A DNA stretch of 64,000 nt. It comes from Solimonas soli DSM 21787 (GTDB lineage Bacteria; Pseudomonadota; Gammaproteobacteria; Nevskiales; Nevskiaceae). The notes below the pieces were generated by a model, which had not been told where the DNA came from, searched no databases, and was given only the letters and a program-made list of their open reading frames with translations. Both the position numbers and the translations under genes were made by a program. The stretch lies in contig NZ_KI440837.1 of assembly GCF_000474945.1 (NCBI RefSeq), forward strand, positions 263,688 through 327,687. Reading direction: 5' to 3'. Shown here piece by piece: positions 1 through 8,209 of the stretch; the stretch's first letter is position 1; each line of letters begins with the position of its first letter.

Positions 1-74
1 GCTCGAAGGGAAAGAGGACGGCGCGACGAGGCCGTGCGATGCGCGACGCGGCTGCGGCGCGCGACCCAGCGCCC

Positions 75-191
75 ACCTCCCCTGACCCCTCCCCCGCGAG
101 CGGGCGGAGGGGAATGGGGTGCGCCGCGCTTGGCGCCCTCTCCGCCCCGGGGCGGAGAGGGTTGGGTGAGGTGGGGTGAGGTGGGGTGCGA
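75..191. repeat. GC-rich palindromic intergenic repeat
   Basis: Non-coding stretch at the left edge. Positions 136-148 and 149-161 form a perfect 26-bp palindrome (CCCTCTCCGCCCC and its complement). Just before it, 86-117 holds a looser inverted repeat (CCCCTCCCCCGC facing GGGCGGAGGGG), and after it two tandem copies of about GTGAGGTGGGG follow. Such CCCTCTCC/GGAGAGGG elements are common dispersed intergenic repeats in xanthomonads and relatives. It lies downstream of the small gene at 220-516, so it may also act as a transcript-end hairpin. No open gene is seen in positions 1-219. Confidence 0.6.
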
Positions 192-219
192 TGCGGGTGC
201 GATCGCGGCGGGGCGCGGC

Positions 220-516
220 TCAGCGCAGGACGCCGATGTACTTGTTCGGTGTCGCCGGCGCGGCCGGTGATCGGGCGGCGGCGCTGGAAGCGGCCACGGC
301 GAGTGCCGGCCGCGCCGGGCTGCCGAACACCACTTCCTCAAAGCGCGCGGCGAGTCGCTGCACTTCGCCATCGGGATGCGTATAGGCGAGCCGCAGCACC
401 TCGCGCGCGTACTCGACGTTCTGCGTCATCCATACCGCGTCGATCACGCGCCCGCCGCCGGTGCGCATGCGCACGTACAGACGCGTCGCCACGGTCAGTG
501 CTTCGTTCTCGGTCAT
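220..516 (-). CDS. conserved-looking small protein of unknown function (98 aa)
   Basis: I do not recognise this protein. The first 65 residues look like an ordinary soluble folded domain (helical, with VIDAVWMTQNVEYAREVLRLA), followed by an Ala/Pro-rich tail and a short end NKYIGVLR. There is no signal peptide or membrane segment. A GGAG ribosome site about eight bases before the ATG supports the start. It lies 95 bp downstream of amtB on the same strand, so it could be co-transcribed, but nothing in the sequence ties it to nitrogen control; it does not resemble GlnK. Coding is supported by the ribosome site and sensible amino-acid use. Confidence 0.65.
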   Translation of the reverse strand: MTENEALTVATRLYVRMRTGGGRVIDAVWMTQNVEYAREVLRLAYTHPDGEVQRLAARFEEVVFGSPARPALAVAASSAAARSPAAPATPNKYIGVLR

Positions 517-611
517 GATCGCATCTCCACTGCGCCGGCCACGCGCCGGCGGCTGTTACCCGCTTCCGTCCTCCGTTCCAGATCGCCCATCGCAACGCTC
601 GGCGTCATTTT

Positions 612-1928
612 TCAGGGAATCGTCTCGCCGTGCAGGGAGAGATCGAGTCCGGTCAGTTCTTCTTCCGGCGTGACGCGCAGGCCGACGGTGTACTTGAGAA
701 TCACCAGGATGATCAGCGACACCGCACCGCTGTAGATCAGCGTGGCGAAGGCGCCGATCGCCTGCGTCTGCAGCACACCGCTGACGCCGCAGATGTCCTT
801 GTCGGCGAACACGCCGGTCAGCAGCGCGCCGACCATGCCGCCGATGCCGTGGATGCCGAACACGTCGAGCGAATCGTCGGCGCCGAGCAGGCGCTTGAGG
901 CCGGTCGCGCCCCAGTAGCAGGCCACGCCGGCGGCGATGCCGATCGCCAGCGCGCCGCCGACATTGACGAAGCCGGAGGCCGGCGTGATGGCGACGAGGC
1001 CGGCGACCGCGCCGGACAGCACGCCGAGCAGCGACACGCGGCCGCGGATCAGCCACTCGACCGTCGCCCAGCTCAGCGAGGCCATCGCCGTCGCGGTCTG
1101 GGTGACGAGCATCGCCATGCCGGCGCGGCCGTCGGCGGCGACCGCCGAGCCGGCGTTGAAGCCGAACCAGCCGACCCAGAGCAGCGAGGCGCCGACCATG
1201 GTGAAGCCGAGATTGAAGGGAATGAACGGCTCGCTGCCGTAATGCGTGCGGCGGCCGAGCATGTAGGCGCAGGCCAGACCCGCGGCGCCGGCATTGATGT
1301 GCACCACGGTGCCGCCGGCGAAGTCGAGTGCGCCGAGACTGGCCAGCCAACCGCCCGGCTCCCAGACCCAGTGCGCGACCGGCGCGTAGACCAGCAGCGA
1401 CCACATCGCCATGAACAGCACCATCGCGCCGAAGCGCATGCGCTCGGCGAAGGCGCCGGTGATGAGCGCGGGCGTGATGATCGCGAAGGTCATCTGGAAC
1501 ATCACGAACACGGATTCCGGAATCGTCGGCGCGATGTGGCTGACGGTGAGCTTGCCGGCGTCCTTGAGATACAGCAGGCCCTGCAGCGCGAAACGGTCGA
1601 GGCTGCCGAGGTAGGGGCTGCCCGGCGTGAAGGCCAGGCTGTAGCCGACCAGGACCCAGAGCACCGTCACGAGGCAGCAGACGAAGAAGCTCTGCAGCGC
1701 GGTGGCGAGCACGTTCTTCTTGCGCACCATGCCGGCATAGAACATCGCCAGGCCGGGAATGGTCATCAGCAGGACCAGCGCGGTCGAGCTGAGCATCCAG
1801 GCCGTATCGCCGGCGCTGATCGTGTCGGCCCCGACCAGATGCGGCCGGATCGCCGCGTCGGCCCAGGCGGGCGCGATCTCCAGGCTCGTGATGATGAGAG
1901 CGAGCAGCCGAAGCTGGCGTAGACGCAC
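612..1928 (-). CDS. amtB: ammonium transporter, Amt/MEP/Rh family
   Basis: Inner-membrane ammonium channel of 438 aa that conducts ammonia/ammonium into the cell under nitrogen shortage. An N-terminal signal-like segment (about residues 6-24) precedes eleven predicted membrane helices, as in AmtB precursors. The paired pore histidines sit in VVHINAG and FGIHGIGGMVGA, and the family stretch FYAGMVRKKN follows the first helices. The C-terminal tail ends EEELTGLDLSLHGE, the conserved cytoplasmic region that contacts GlnK. The start is GTG at 1926-1928, with GGGGGA six bases upstream. A sigma-54-type promoter lies about 50 bp upstream. No glnK gene is adjacent on either side, which is unusual because glnK-amtB is normally an operon. 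Confidence 0.96.
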   Translation of the reverse strand: MRLRQLRLLALIITSLEIAPAWADAAIRPHLVGADTISAGDTAWMLSSTALVLLMTIPGLAMFYAGMVRKKNVLATALQSFFVCCLVTVLWVLVGYSLAFTPGSPYLGSLDRFALQGLLYLKDAGKLTVSHIAPTIPESVFVMFQMTFAIITPALITGAFAERMRFGAMVLFMAMWSLLVYAPVAHWVWEPGGWLASLGALDFAGGTVVHINAGAAGLACAYMLGRRTHYGSEPFIPFNLGFTMVGASLLWVGWFGFNAGSAVAADGRAGMAMLVTQTATAMASLSWATVEWLIRGRVSLLGVLSGAVAGLVAITPASGFVNVGGALAIGIAAGVACYWGATGLKRLLGADDSLDVFGIHGIGGMVGALLTGVFADKDICGVSGVLQTQAIGAFATLIYSGAVSLIILVILKYTVGLRVTPEEELTGLDLSLHGETIP

Positions 1929-1976
1929 GTGTGATCCCCCGATGCCGCTCGACGTTGAACGGTCGGGAAATTCACA

Positions 1977-1992
1977 AGCATGTTTGATGCCA
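1977..1992 (-). promoter_or_regulatory. sigma-54 (-24/-12) promoter of amtB
   Basis: Read on the minus strand the site is TGGCATCAAACATGCT. It matches the sigma-54 consensus TGGCAC-N5-TTGCW, with the obligatory GG (1990-1991) and GC (1978-1979) separated by exactly ten bases. It would start transcription near 1966, leaving a leader of about 38 nt before the GTG. Sigma-54 plus NtrC control is the known regulation of amtB in proteobacteria, so context supports the call. I did not find a convincing NtrC site in the short stretch upstream. Confidence 0.7.
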
Positions 1993-2006
1993 TGCGCCGC
2001 GGTATC

Positions 2007-2033
2007 GCCGACGCCCCAAAGCGGAGCGTCGGC
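2007..2033 (-). terminator. hairpin after the DUF885 gene
   Basis: GCCGACGC (2007-2014) pairs with GCGTCGGC (2026-2033) around an 11-base loop, 13 bp past the stop of the DUF885 gene and upstream of the amtB promoter. There is no U-tract, so it may be a weak or factor-assisted terminator that insulates amtB. Confidence 0.35.
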
Positions 2034-2045
2034 AGCGCGGCGCCC

Positions 2046-3806
2046 TCAGCGCGCGACGTCTTCGGCCTCGATCAGCGGCGTGATCACCGCCACCGGCGCG
2101 CTGCCGTGGGCGAGAAAGCGCTCATGGAACTTCTTCAGGTCGAAGCGCGCGCCGAGCTGCGCCTTGAGGCTTTCGCGGAAATCGTAGATCGCCGAGAAGC
2201 CGGCGAAGTAGCTGGCCAGCTGCACGTAGCTGAGCTGCACGCGACGCCACTTGCCGCGCGCCTCGGTTTCGCTCTGGAAGGCTTCGTTCATCAGCAGCTT
2301 CAGCGCGTCGTCCTCGCTCAGGCCCTGCACGTGCACGCCGTAGTCGAGCAAGGTGTTGCAGACCACGCGCAGCGCCCACTTCGAATACATCAGCTCCATT
2401 TCCGGTGAGGGATCCCAGCCGCTTTCGAGCATCATGCGTTCGCTGTACACCGCCCAGCCTTCGATCATCGCGCCGTTGCCGAACAGGCTCTTGATGCGGC
2501 TCGGCGTCTTGTTGGCGTAGATCAGCTGCACGTAGTGGCCGGGCACCGCCTCGTGAATGACGAGAACCTGCAGCAGCCAGCGGTTGTACTCGCGCAGGAA
2601 GCTCTCGGCCTGCGCCGGCGTGAAATCGTCGAGCGGCGTGACGTTGAAGAAGGTCTTGGCCATGGCGTCGTAAGGCCCCGGCGCATTGATCGAGGCCATC
2701 GACACGCCGCGCATGTACGGCGGCGTGACGCGCACTTCGAGCGGACGGCTGGGATCGAGCGTGACCAGATCATGATCGCGCACCCAGGCTTCGAGGCGCG
2801 GGATCAGCGCCTTCACTTCCGGATAGAAGCGATCCGGCGCGAGGTGCTGGTCGGACAGTCTGGCGATGAGCTTGCCGATCCTGGCGACGCGGTCGGCCGG
2901 CGGCGCCTCGCCAGGGAAATACGTCGGCCACAGCTGGGCGGCGAGCACGTCCATGCGCGCGTGCAGGCGTTCCTTCTCGGCCTGCGCCCGCGCATAGAGC
3001 TGCTCCGGCGTCACGCCGGTCTGGATCGTGTAGGCGAAGAGCTGGTCGTAATCCGCCTTGCCGATGCGGAAATCGCGCGCGCCGCCGTCCTTGCCGAGCC
3101 TGGCGTCGAGCGCCTTGAGAAACGCCACGTAGCCGCTGATCGCCTGGCGCGCGGCGGCGAGACGCCGCAGAAAGGTCGCCCGCTCGGCGGCGCTCAGCGC
3201 CGAACCGGCAAGCTGTTTCTCCAGCGTGTCGCCGAACACATCGAGCGAGCCCTCGCTCTGCTGGATCGCCAGCTGCACCTGCTCGCGCACCGGATGGTCG
3301 ATCGCCGCGCGTGCCGCCGCGAAATAGGCCGGCACCTGGGCGAGCCTCTTGCTCACGGTGCGCAGGCGCTCGGCTTGCGGCGCGTACGGCGTGTCGAGCA
3401 GCAGGGCGAAACCGTCGGCGACGTTGTACTGCGACGGGGCCCAGCGCCAGTCGCGGAACTCGACGAGCGACCAGCGCTCGGCTTCGAGCGCGCCGCGCAG
3501 CACTTCGTAGTCGGTGCGCGCCGCCGCGTCCATCGCCGACGGCGCGAGCCTGGCCAGCTGCGCGAGCGAACGATCGAGGAAGCCCTTCAGTTCGGCGCGA
3601 TGCCGCGTGTCCGGCGCGGGAAGACGATCGGCGTACTTGTAGTAGCCGACGCTGATCGCCTCATCCGGGTGCAGCGCCCAGTAGCGGTCGAGAAAGGCAT
3701 CGCCGAACCGCGCGCGGAACTGCGTGCCGGCGTCGGCCTGCGCCGCGCCGCAGACGAACAGCAGGACGACGACGGCATGGCGCGCGATGGCGGCGAGTCG
3801 GTGCAT
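2046..3806 (-). CDS. DUF885 family exported metallopeptidase-like protein
   Basis: A 586-aa exported protein. The first 24 residues form a signal peptide ending in GAAQADAG, so it likely acts in the periplasm. The signature HEAVPGH lies near residue 417, with a conserved glutamate region (MIEGWAVYSERMMLESG) downstream; this HExxPGH arrangement is the zinc-site motif of the DUF885 family, which is related to gluzincin peptidases. Length is normal for the family. Substrate is unknown. ATG is preceded by GGGGGATC. It ends 117 bp before amtB on the same strand but probably forms its own unit, as amtB has its own promoter. Confidence 0.9.
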   Translation of the reverse strand: MHRLAAIARHAVVVLLFVCGAAQADAGTQFRARFGDAFLDRYWALHPDEAISVGYYKYADRLPAPDTRHRAELKGFLDRSLAQLARLAPSAMDAAARTDYEVLRGALEAERWSLVEFRDWRWAPSQYNVADGFALLLDTPYAPQAERLRTVSKRLAQVPAYFAAARAAIDHPVREQVQLAIQQSEGSLDVFGDTLEKQLAGSALSAAERATFLRRLAAARQAISGYVAFLKALDARLGKDGGARDFRIGKADYDQLFAYTIQTGVTPEQLYARAQAEKERLHARMDVLAAQLWPTYFPGEAPPADRVARIGKLIARLSDQHLAPDRFYPEVKALIPRLEAWVRDHDLVTLDPSRPLEVRVTPPYMRGVSMASINAPGPYDAMAKTFFNVTPLDDFTPAQAESFLREYNRWLLQVLVIHEAVPGHYVQLIYANKTPSRIKSLFGNGAMIEGWAVYSERMMLESGWDPSPEMELMYSKWALRVVCNTLLDYGVHVQGLSEDDALKLLMNEAFQSETEARGKWRRVQLSYVQLASYFAGFSAIYDFRESLKAQLGARFDLKKFHERFLAHGSAPVAVITPLIEAEDVAR

Positions 3807-3926
3807 GGCGATCCCCCGGGAGAGCCCGCATCATAGCGGCGCCGACCCCGCCGCAAGAGCGGGCTTTCCCTCATTGCCGCGTCTGCCGCCTCGCCGTCCG
3901 GCGGGCCGCGCACGCCCAGGAGCACC

Positions 3927-4676
3927 ATGCGCACCGAACGCCCGACCCGCCATCGCATCACCGCCGTCGACTGGCTGATGCTGCTGCTCGCCATCGTCTC
4001 GATCGCCCTGCTCGGCTACGAAACCTGGGGCCCGGTGACCGCCGACGAGCGGCGCGAGATCTACATCGCCGACATGGTCATCTGCGCCATCTTCGCCATC
4101 GAGTTCCTGTGGCGCTGGCACGCGCAGGGCTGGCGGTGGAATTACCTCACGCGCAACTGGTACGAGCTGCTCGGCATGATTCCGGCCGCGCATCCGGCGA
4201 TCCGCGGCTTCCGCCTGTTCCGCATCATCCGCATCGCCGTGCTGCTGTCGCGCTTCGGCGGCGCCGCCGACCGCGCGCTCGGCGAGGACTTCACCTACCT
4301 GCTCGTCAACCGCTTCAAGGACACCATCGTCGATTCGATCAGCGATGCGGTCGCCGTCGCCGTGCTCGAGGAAGTCGCCGACGTGCTCGGCCGCGGCACC
4401 TACACGCGCAACATCGCGCGCGCGCTCAAGGAGAACGAGGCCGATCTGCGGCAGATGCTGGTCGACAAGCTGCGCGCCGACCCGCGCGCCGGCCGCCTGT
4501 CGCGCCTGCCGTTCTACAAGGACATCAGCGAGGCGATGATCGACAGCGGTTTTCGCATCGTCGAGGAAGTGCTCGCCGACCCGCGCACCGACGAGCTGGT
4601 CGCCGACATGATGCGCGAGAACCTGGCGCAGCTGCGCACCGCCATCATCGACAACAACCGGCCGGCGGCCGCCTGA
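3927..4676 (+). CDS. voltage-sensor-domain protein without a pore
   Basis: A 249-aa inner-membrane protein. Residues 13-30, 46-64, 78-92 and 93-110 form four helices. The fourth carries arginines at 93, 96, 99 and 102, the one-in-three spacing of a voltage-sensing S4 helix, and S2 carries acidic residues (D49, E59) that could pair with them. In 'ion transporter' family channels an S5-P-S6 pore should follow; here the remaining 140 residues are hydrophilic and helical, with no pore loop or filter motif. It may be a proton-channel-like or enzyme-less voltage sensor, or a regulatory subunit. The ATG has AGGAG a few bases upstream. It faces away from the DUF885 gene. Confidence 0.8.
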   Translation: MRTERPTRHRITAVDWLMLLLAIVSIALLGYETWGPVTADERREIYIADMVICAIFAIEFLWRWHAQGWRWNYLTRNWYELLGMIPAAHPAIRGFRLFRIIRIAVLLSRFGGAADRALGEDFTYLLVNRFKDTIVDSISDAVAVAVLEEVADVLGRGTYTRNIARALKENEADLRQMLVDKLRADPRAGRLSRLPFYKDISEAMIDSGFRIVEEVLADPRTDELVADMMRENLAQLRTAIIDNNRPAAA

Positions 4677-4767
4677 GCGGCCGGCGCGCCGCAACAGTTC
4701 GTTACACGGCGGCGGGAATCCCTGCGGCAGACTGCGGGTCCATCGTTCATCGACCGGAGTCCGCCCC

Positions 4768-5112
4768 ATGCTCACGTCCCGTGCCCGTCTGCTGCTCACC
4801 GCCCTCGCCCTGCTCGGCGCCGCGCCGCTCGCCCGCGCCGATGAGGCGAATCCGCCGCCCGATGGCGCCGCCTGGTGCGCCCAGCACCCGGATCGTTGCG
4901 AGCAGGCCAAGGCGCGCCTCAAGGCCAAGTGCGACGCCGATCCGGCGAAGTGCGAAGAGGTGAAGGCGAAGCTGCAGGAGAAGGCCGCCGAGTGCCAGGC
5001 CAAGCCGGAGCAGTGCAAGCAGGAACGTCGCGCCAGGCTCGAGGCCGCCTGCGCCAACAATCCGCAGCGTCCGATCTGCAAACGCCTCGACGCCGCGCCG
5101 GCCGGCCAGTGA
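4768..5112 (+). CDS. exported protein with repeated Cx6C helical hairpins
   Basis: A 114-aa protein with a clear signal peptide (residues 1-24, ending ARA). The mature part has eight cysteines at 37/44, 55/62, 76/83 and 95/104: three Cx6C pairs and one Cx8C, each around an acidic or basic helix turn with Pro three residues before the second Cys. This suggests a small periplasmic helical bundle locked by disulfides, or a metal-binding repeat. I do not recognise a named family. It has a CGGAG ribosome site and stands alone between the voltage-sensor gene and the DUF1800 gene. Confidence 0.75.
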   Translation: MLTSRARLLLTALALLGAAPLARADEANPPPDGAAWCAQHPDRCEQAKARLKAKCDADPAKCEEVKAKLQEKAAECQAKPEQCKQERRARLEAACANNPQRPICKRLDAAPAGQ

Positions 5113-5182
5113 GGCCTCCCGGCCACCGCGCGCACGTCGGCGCCGCGGCCTGACACGCAAGAACGTCCGCAGGAGTTGCACG

Positions 5183-6586
5183 ATGCCCGCCTCGACCGAC
5201 GTCGCCATCGCCCTCAACCGTTTCGGCCTCGGTGCGCGGCCGGACGAGGCGACGCCGGTCGAGGCGCGCCGCGCGCTCGTCGAGCAGTTCTCGCGTTACG
5301 AGCCGCGTCCGCCGGCCTGGGCTTCGCAGCCCGGCAGCGCGGCGATCATTCCGCGGATCGACGCCTTGCGCGGCGCCGCCAGGGCTCAGGCGCCGGACGC
5401 CGCCGGCGAACCGGCGGCCGATTCCGGACGGCGCAGCCTGCGCCGCGATCTGCGCGCCGACTATCTCGCCGCCGCCGATGCGCGGCTGCTCAGCGCGCTC
5501 GACACGCCGACGCCGTTCGTCGAGCGCCTCGTGCACTTCTGGTCGAACCATTTCGCCGTGTCGGTGGACAAGGTCGTCGCCGCGCCGCTGGCCGGTCCGC
5601 ACGAGCTCGAAGCGATCCGTCCGCACGTGCTCGGCCGCTTCGAAGACCTGCTGCTCGCCGCCGAGACGCATCCGGCCATGCAGCTCTACCTCGATCAGCT
5701 GCGCTCGGTGGGCCCGGACAGCATGGCGGTGCAGCGCGTCGAAGCGCGGCGCCCCGAGCGCAAGCTCGGCCTCAACGAAAACCTCGCGCGCGAAATCCTG
5801 GAGCTGCACACGCTCGGCGTGCGCAGCGGCTACACGCAGGCCGACGTCACCGAATTCGCGCGCGCCCTGACCGGCTGGAGCGTCGCCGGCCTCGGCCGCG
5901 GCGCCGCGCGCGATACCGCCCCGCCCGGCAGCTTCGAATTCCGCGCGGCCCTGCACGAGCCGGGCACGCGCACCATCCTCGGCAAGACGTACTCGCAACG
6001 CGGCGAGGCGCAGGCGCGCGCCGTGCTGCACGACCTCGCCGGCGCACCGGCGACGGCCACGCACATCGCCACCAAGCTGGCGCGGCATTTCGTCGCCGAC
6101 ACGCCGCCGCCGGCGCTCGTCGCGCGTCTCGCCGACACCTTCCGCAAAAGCGGCGGCGATCTGCCCGCGGTCTATCGCGCACTGATCGACGCCGACGAAG
6201 CCTGGGCGCCGGCACCGGCCAAGTTCAAGACGCCATGGGACTGGACGGTGTCCGCCCTGCGCGGCCTCGGCCTGCGCGATCTCGATCGCGCGCACGCGGC
6301 GCCGATCCTCGCGCAGCTCGGCCAGCCGCCGTGGAAACCGGGCTCGCCGGCCGGCTACGACGACATCGCCGCCAGCTGGGCGGCGCCCGATGCGCTGCTG
6401 CGCCGCGTCGAACTGGCGCAGCGCTTCGCGGCGCGGCTCGGCGATCGCCTCGACGCCCGCGCGCTCGCCGAGCGCCTGCTGCCCGGCGTGCTGACCGGCG
6501 CGACGCGCAAGCAGATCGCGCGCGCCGAGAGTCCGGCGACGGCACTGGCGCTGCTGCTGGTCGCGCCCGAGTTCCAGAGGAGATGA
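5183..6586 (+). CDS. DUF1800 domain-containing protein
   Basis: A 467-aa protein of the DUF1800 family. Characteristic stretches are AIALNRFGLGARPDEA at the N-terminus, VERLVHFWSNHFAVS, NENLAREILELHTLGV and YTQADVTEFARALTGW. Biochemical role is unknown in the family. It is regularly encoded directly before a DUF1501 gene, and that is the case here: the downstream gene begins three bases after the stop, with the ribosome site overlapping the end of this gene. Many homologues are exported, but no clear signal peptide is visible from this ATG, which has AGGAG nearby. It is probably co-translated with its partner. Confidence 0.92.
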   Translation: MPASTDVAIALNRFGLGARPDEATPVEARRALVEQFSRYEPRPPAWASQPGSAAIIPRIDALRGAARAQAPDAAGEPAADSGRRSLRRDLRADYLAAADARLLSALDTPTPFVERLVHFWSNHFAVSVDKVVAAPLAGPHELEAIRPHVLGRFEDLLLAAETHPAMQLYLDQLRSVGPDSMAVQRVEARRPERKLGLNENLAREILELHTLGVRSGYTQADVTEFARALTGWSVAGLGRGAARDTAPPGSFEFRAALHEPGTRTILGKTYSQRGEAQARAVLHDLAGAPATATHIATKLARHFVADTPPPALVARLADTFRKSGGDLPAVYRALIDADEAWAPAPAKFKTPWDWTVSALRGLGLRDLDRAHAAPILAQLGQPPWKPGSPAGYDDIAASWAAPDALLRRVELAQRFAARLGDRLDARALAERLLPGVLTGATRKQIARAESPATALALLLVAPEFQRR

Positions 6587-6589
6587 TCC

Positions 6590-7738
6590 ATGCCGACCCG
6601 TCGCAAGATCCTGCACGCGCTCAACCTCGGCGGCGGCGCGCTCCTGCTGCGGCCGCGCCTGCTGTTCGCCGCGCCCGGACGCGGCCGGCGCCGCTTCGTG
6701 TTCATCATCCAGCGCGGCGCCGCCGACGGCCTCGCCATCGTGCCGCCGCTCGGCGATCCGGCCTATGCCGGCCTGCGCGGCGCGCTCGTTCCCGAAGGAG
6801 CCGTCAAGCTCGACGCGATGTTCGCGCTGCATCCCGCACTCGCCGAAACGGCGAAGATGTACGCGGCGCGCGAGGCGCTGTTCGTGCAGGCCGTCGCCTC
6901 GCCGTATCGCGAGCGCTCGCACTTCGACGGCCAGAACGTGCTCGAAACCGGCGGCGGCGCACCATACACGCTCAAGGACGGCTGGCTCAATCGCCTCGCC
7001 GCCCTGCTGCCGGACGACGGCGAGCACGCGATCGCTTTCGCCGCGACGGTGCCGCTGGCGCTGCGCGGCAAGGCCGCCGTGACCTCCTACGCGCCTTCGG
7101 CGCTGCCGCAGGCCAGCGACGACCTGCTCACACGCGTCGGCATGCTCTACGCCGGCGATGCGCAGCTGCACGCGCTCTGGGATTCGGCGCTGGCGGCACA
7201 GGCGCTGGCCGGCGACGCCGGCGGCCGGCGCGATGCGGCGAGTCTCGGCGCCACGGCGGCGAGCTTTCTGCTGCGGCCGGACGGCCCGCGCATCGCCATG
7301 ATCGAGACCGGCGGCTGGGACACGCACAGCGGCCAGAACGGACGGCTTGCCGCGCAGCTCAAATCGCTGGACGCGCTGCTCGCCGCGCTGAAGGCCGGCA
7401 TGGGCGCGCAGTGGGCCGACACCGTCGTGCTGGTCGCCACCGAGTTCGGCCGCACCGCTGCCGCCAACGGCACCGGCGGCACCGACCACGGCACCGGCGC
7501 GGCGGCGATGCTCGTCGGCGGCGCCGTGCAGGGCGGCCGCGTCATCGCCGACTGGCCGGGTCTGGCACGTGGCGCACTGCTCGACGGCCGCGACCTCAAG
7601 CCGACGCTGGCGCTCGACAATCTCATCGCCGGCGCCGTCGCGGCATGCTTTGCGCTGGAGCCCGCGCGCACCGCCGACGCGCTGTTCGCCCAGGCCGGTG
7701 CCGCGCGCCCGCTCGAAGGCCTCGTCACCCGGACCTGA
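6590..7738 (+). CDS. DUF1501 domain-containing protein, Tat-exported
   Basis: A 382-aa protein that starts MPTRRKILHALNLGGGALLL, a twin-arginine-type signal. The family belongs to the alkaline-phosphatase/sulfatase-like fold; visible family stretches are FIIQRGAADGLAIV near the mature N-terminus, MIETGGWDTHSGQ, VLVATEFGRTAAANGTGGTDHGTGAA and GGRVIADWPGL. The histidine and aspartate residues in TDHG and WDTH are probable metal ligands. Substrate is unknown. It forms a two-gene unit with the DUF1800 gene. GAGGAGATGATCC precedes the ATG. The tail of the unit shows a GGCCGA/TCGGCC hairpin at about 7739-7757 but no U-tract. Confidence 0.92.
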   Translation: MPTRRKILHALNLGGGALLLRPRLLFAAPGRGRRRFVFIIQRGAADGLAIVPPLGDPAYAGLRGALVPEGAVKLDAMFALHPALAETAKMYAAREALFVQAVASPYRERSHFDGQNVLETGGGAPYTLKDGWLNRLAALLPDDGEHAIAFAATVPLALRGKAAVTSYAPSALPQASDDLLTRVGMLYAGDAQLHALWDSALAAQALAGDAGGRRDAASLGATAASFLLRPDGPRIAMIETGGWDTHSGQNGRLAAQLKSLDALLAALKAGMGAQWADTVVLVATEFGRTAAANGTGGTDHGTGAAAMLVGGAVQGGRVIADWPGLARGALLDGRDLKPTLALDNLIAGAVAACFALEPARTADALFAQAGAARPLEGLVTRT

Positions 7739-7920
7739 GGCCGATCCACTGTCGGCCCCTGCCCCGGCGCCGTGCAAGCGCATCGGGCGCGGACTGGCAG
7801 CGGGCGCCGCCGTTTCCTACGCGCGACGGGGCAAATGCGACAGGCGACGCCACATGTCGGCGCCTACAATCCAGGCCGTTGTCGACCGCGATCTGTGATC
7901 GATGCGACCCGGGGGGACGC

Positions 7921-8178
7921 ATGGGCAACAGGGCACGCATCACGCACGAGTCATTGCTCCACCTCATCGCCGCACGCGCCGACGAAACACAGGCGCCGAA
8001 CGCGCGCTGGCTGCACGCCGAAGGCTGGATGCTGAATCCGGTCAGCGGCGTCGTGCCCACCGACAAAGCCAACTGGCGCCTGGTCTGGCGCGCCCCCGAC
8101 GAAATCGACATCCGCCGCCGCCGCGCCATCGAAAAGGCGGCGGCGGGGCTGGCGCAGATGTATGACGTGATCTGGTGA
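7921..8178 (+). CDS. small hypothetical protein (85 aa)
   Basis: I do not recognise the family. The protein is soluble and helical, with a run ADETQAPNARWLHAEGWMLN and a charged C-terminal helix EIDIRRRRAIEKAAAGLAQM. GGGGGGA lies just before the ATG, a strong ribosome site similar to those of amtB and the DUF885 gene. The preceding 180 bp hold no gene. It converges with the helicase-nuclease operon, whose stop codon is 31 bp away. Longer upstream extensions of this frame run antisense-like through the DUF1501 gene and are not credible. Confidence 0.6.
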   Translation: MGNRARITHESLLHLIAARADETQAPNARWLHAEGWMLNPVSGVVPTDKANWRLVWRAPDEIDIRRRRAIEKAAAGLAQMYDVIW

Positions 8179-8209
8179 TTCGCAAACCAGGCAATCATGC
8201 GCATTCTTC

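Noticed and set aside
75-191. CRISPR array
   Set aside because: Repeats are palindromic and not separated by unique spacers of constant length.
4919-7783. A 954-codon minus-strand frame across the Cys-repeat, DUF1800 and DUF1501 genes
   Set aside because: It covers three supported plus-strand genes and has only shadow-type composition.
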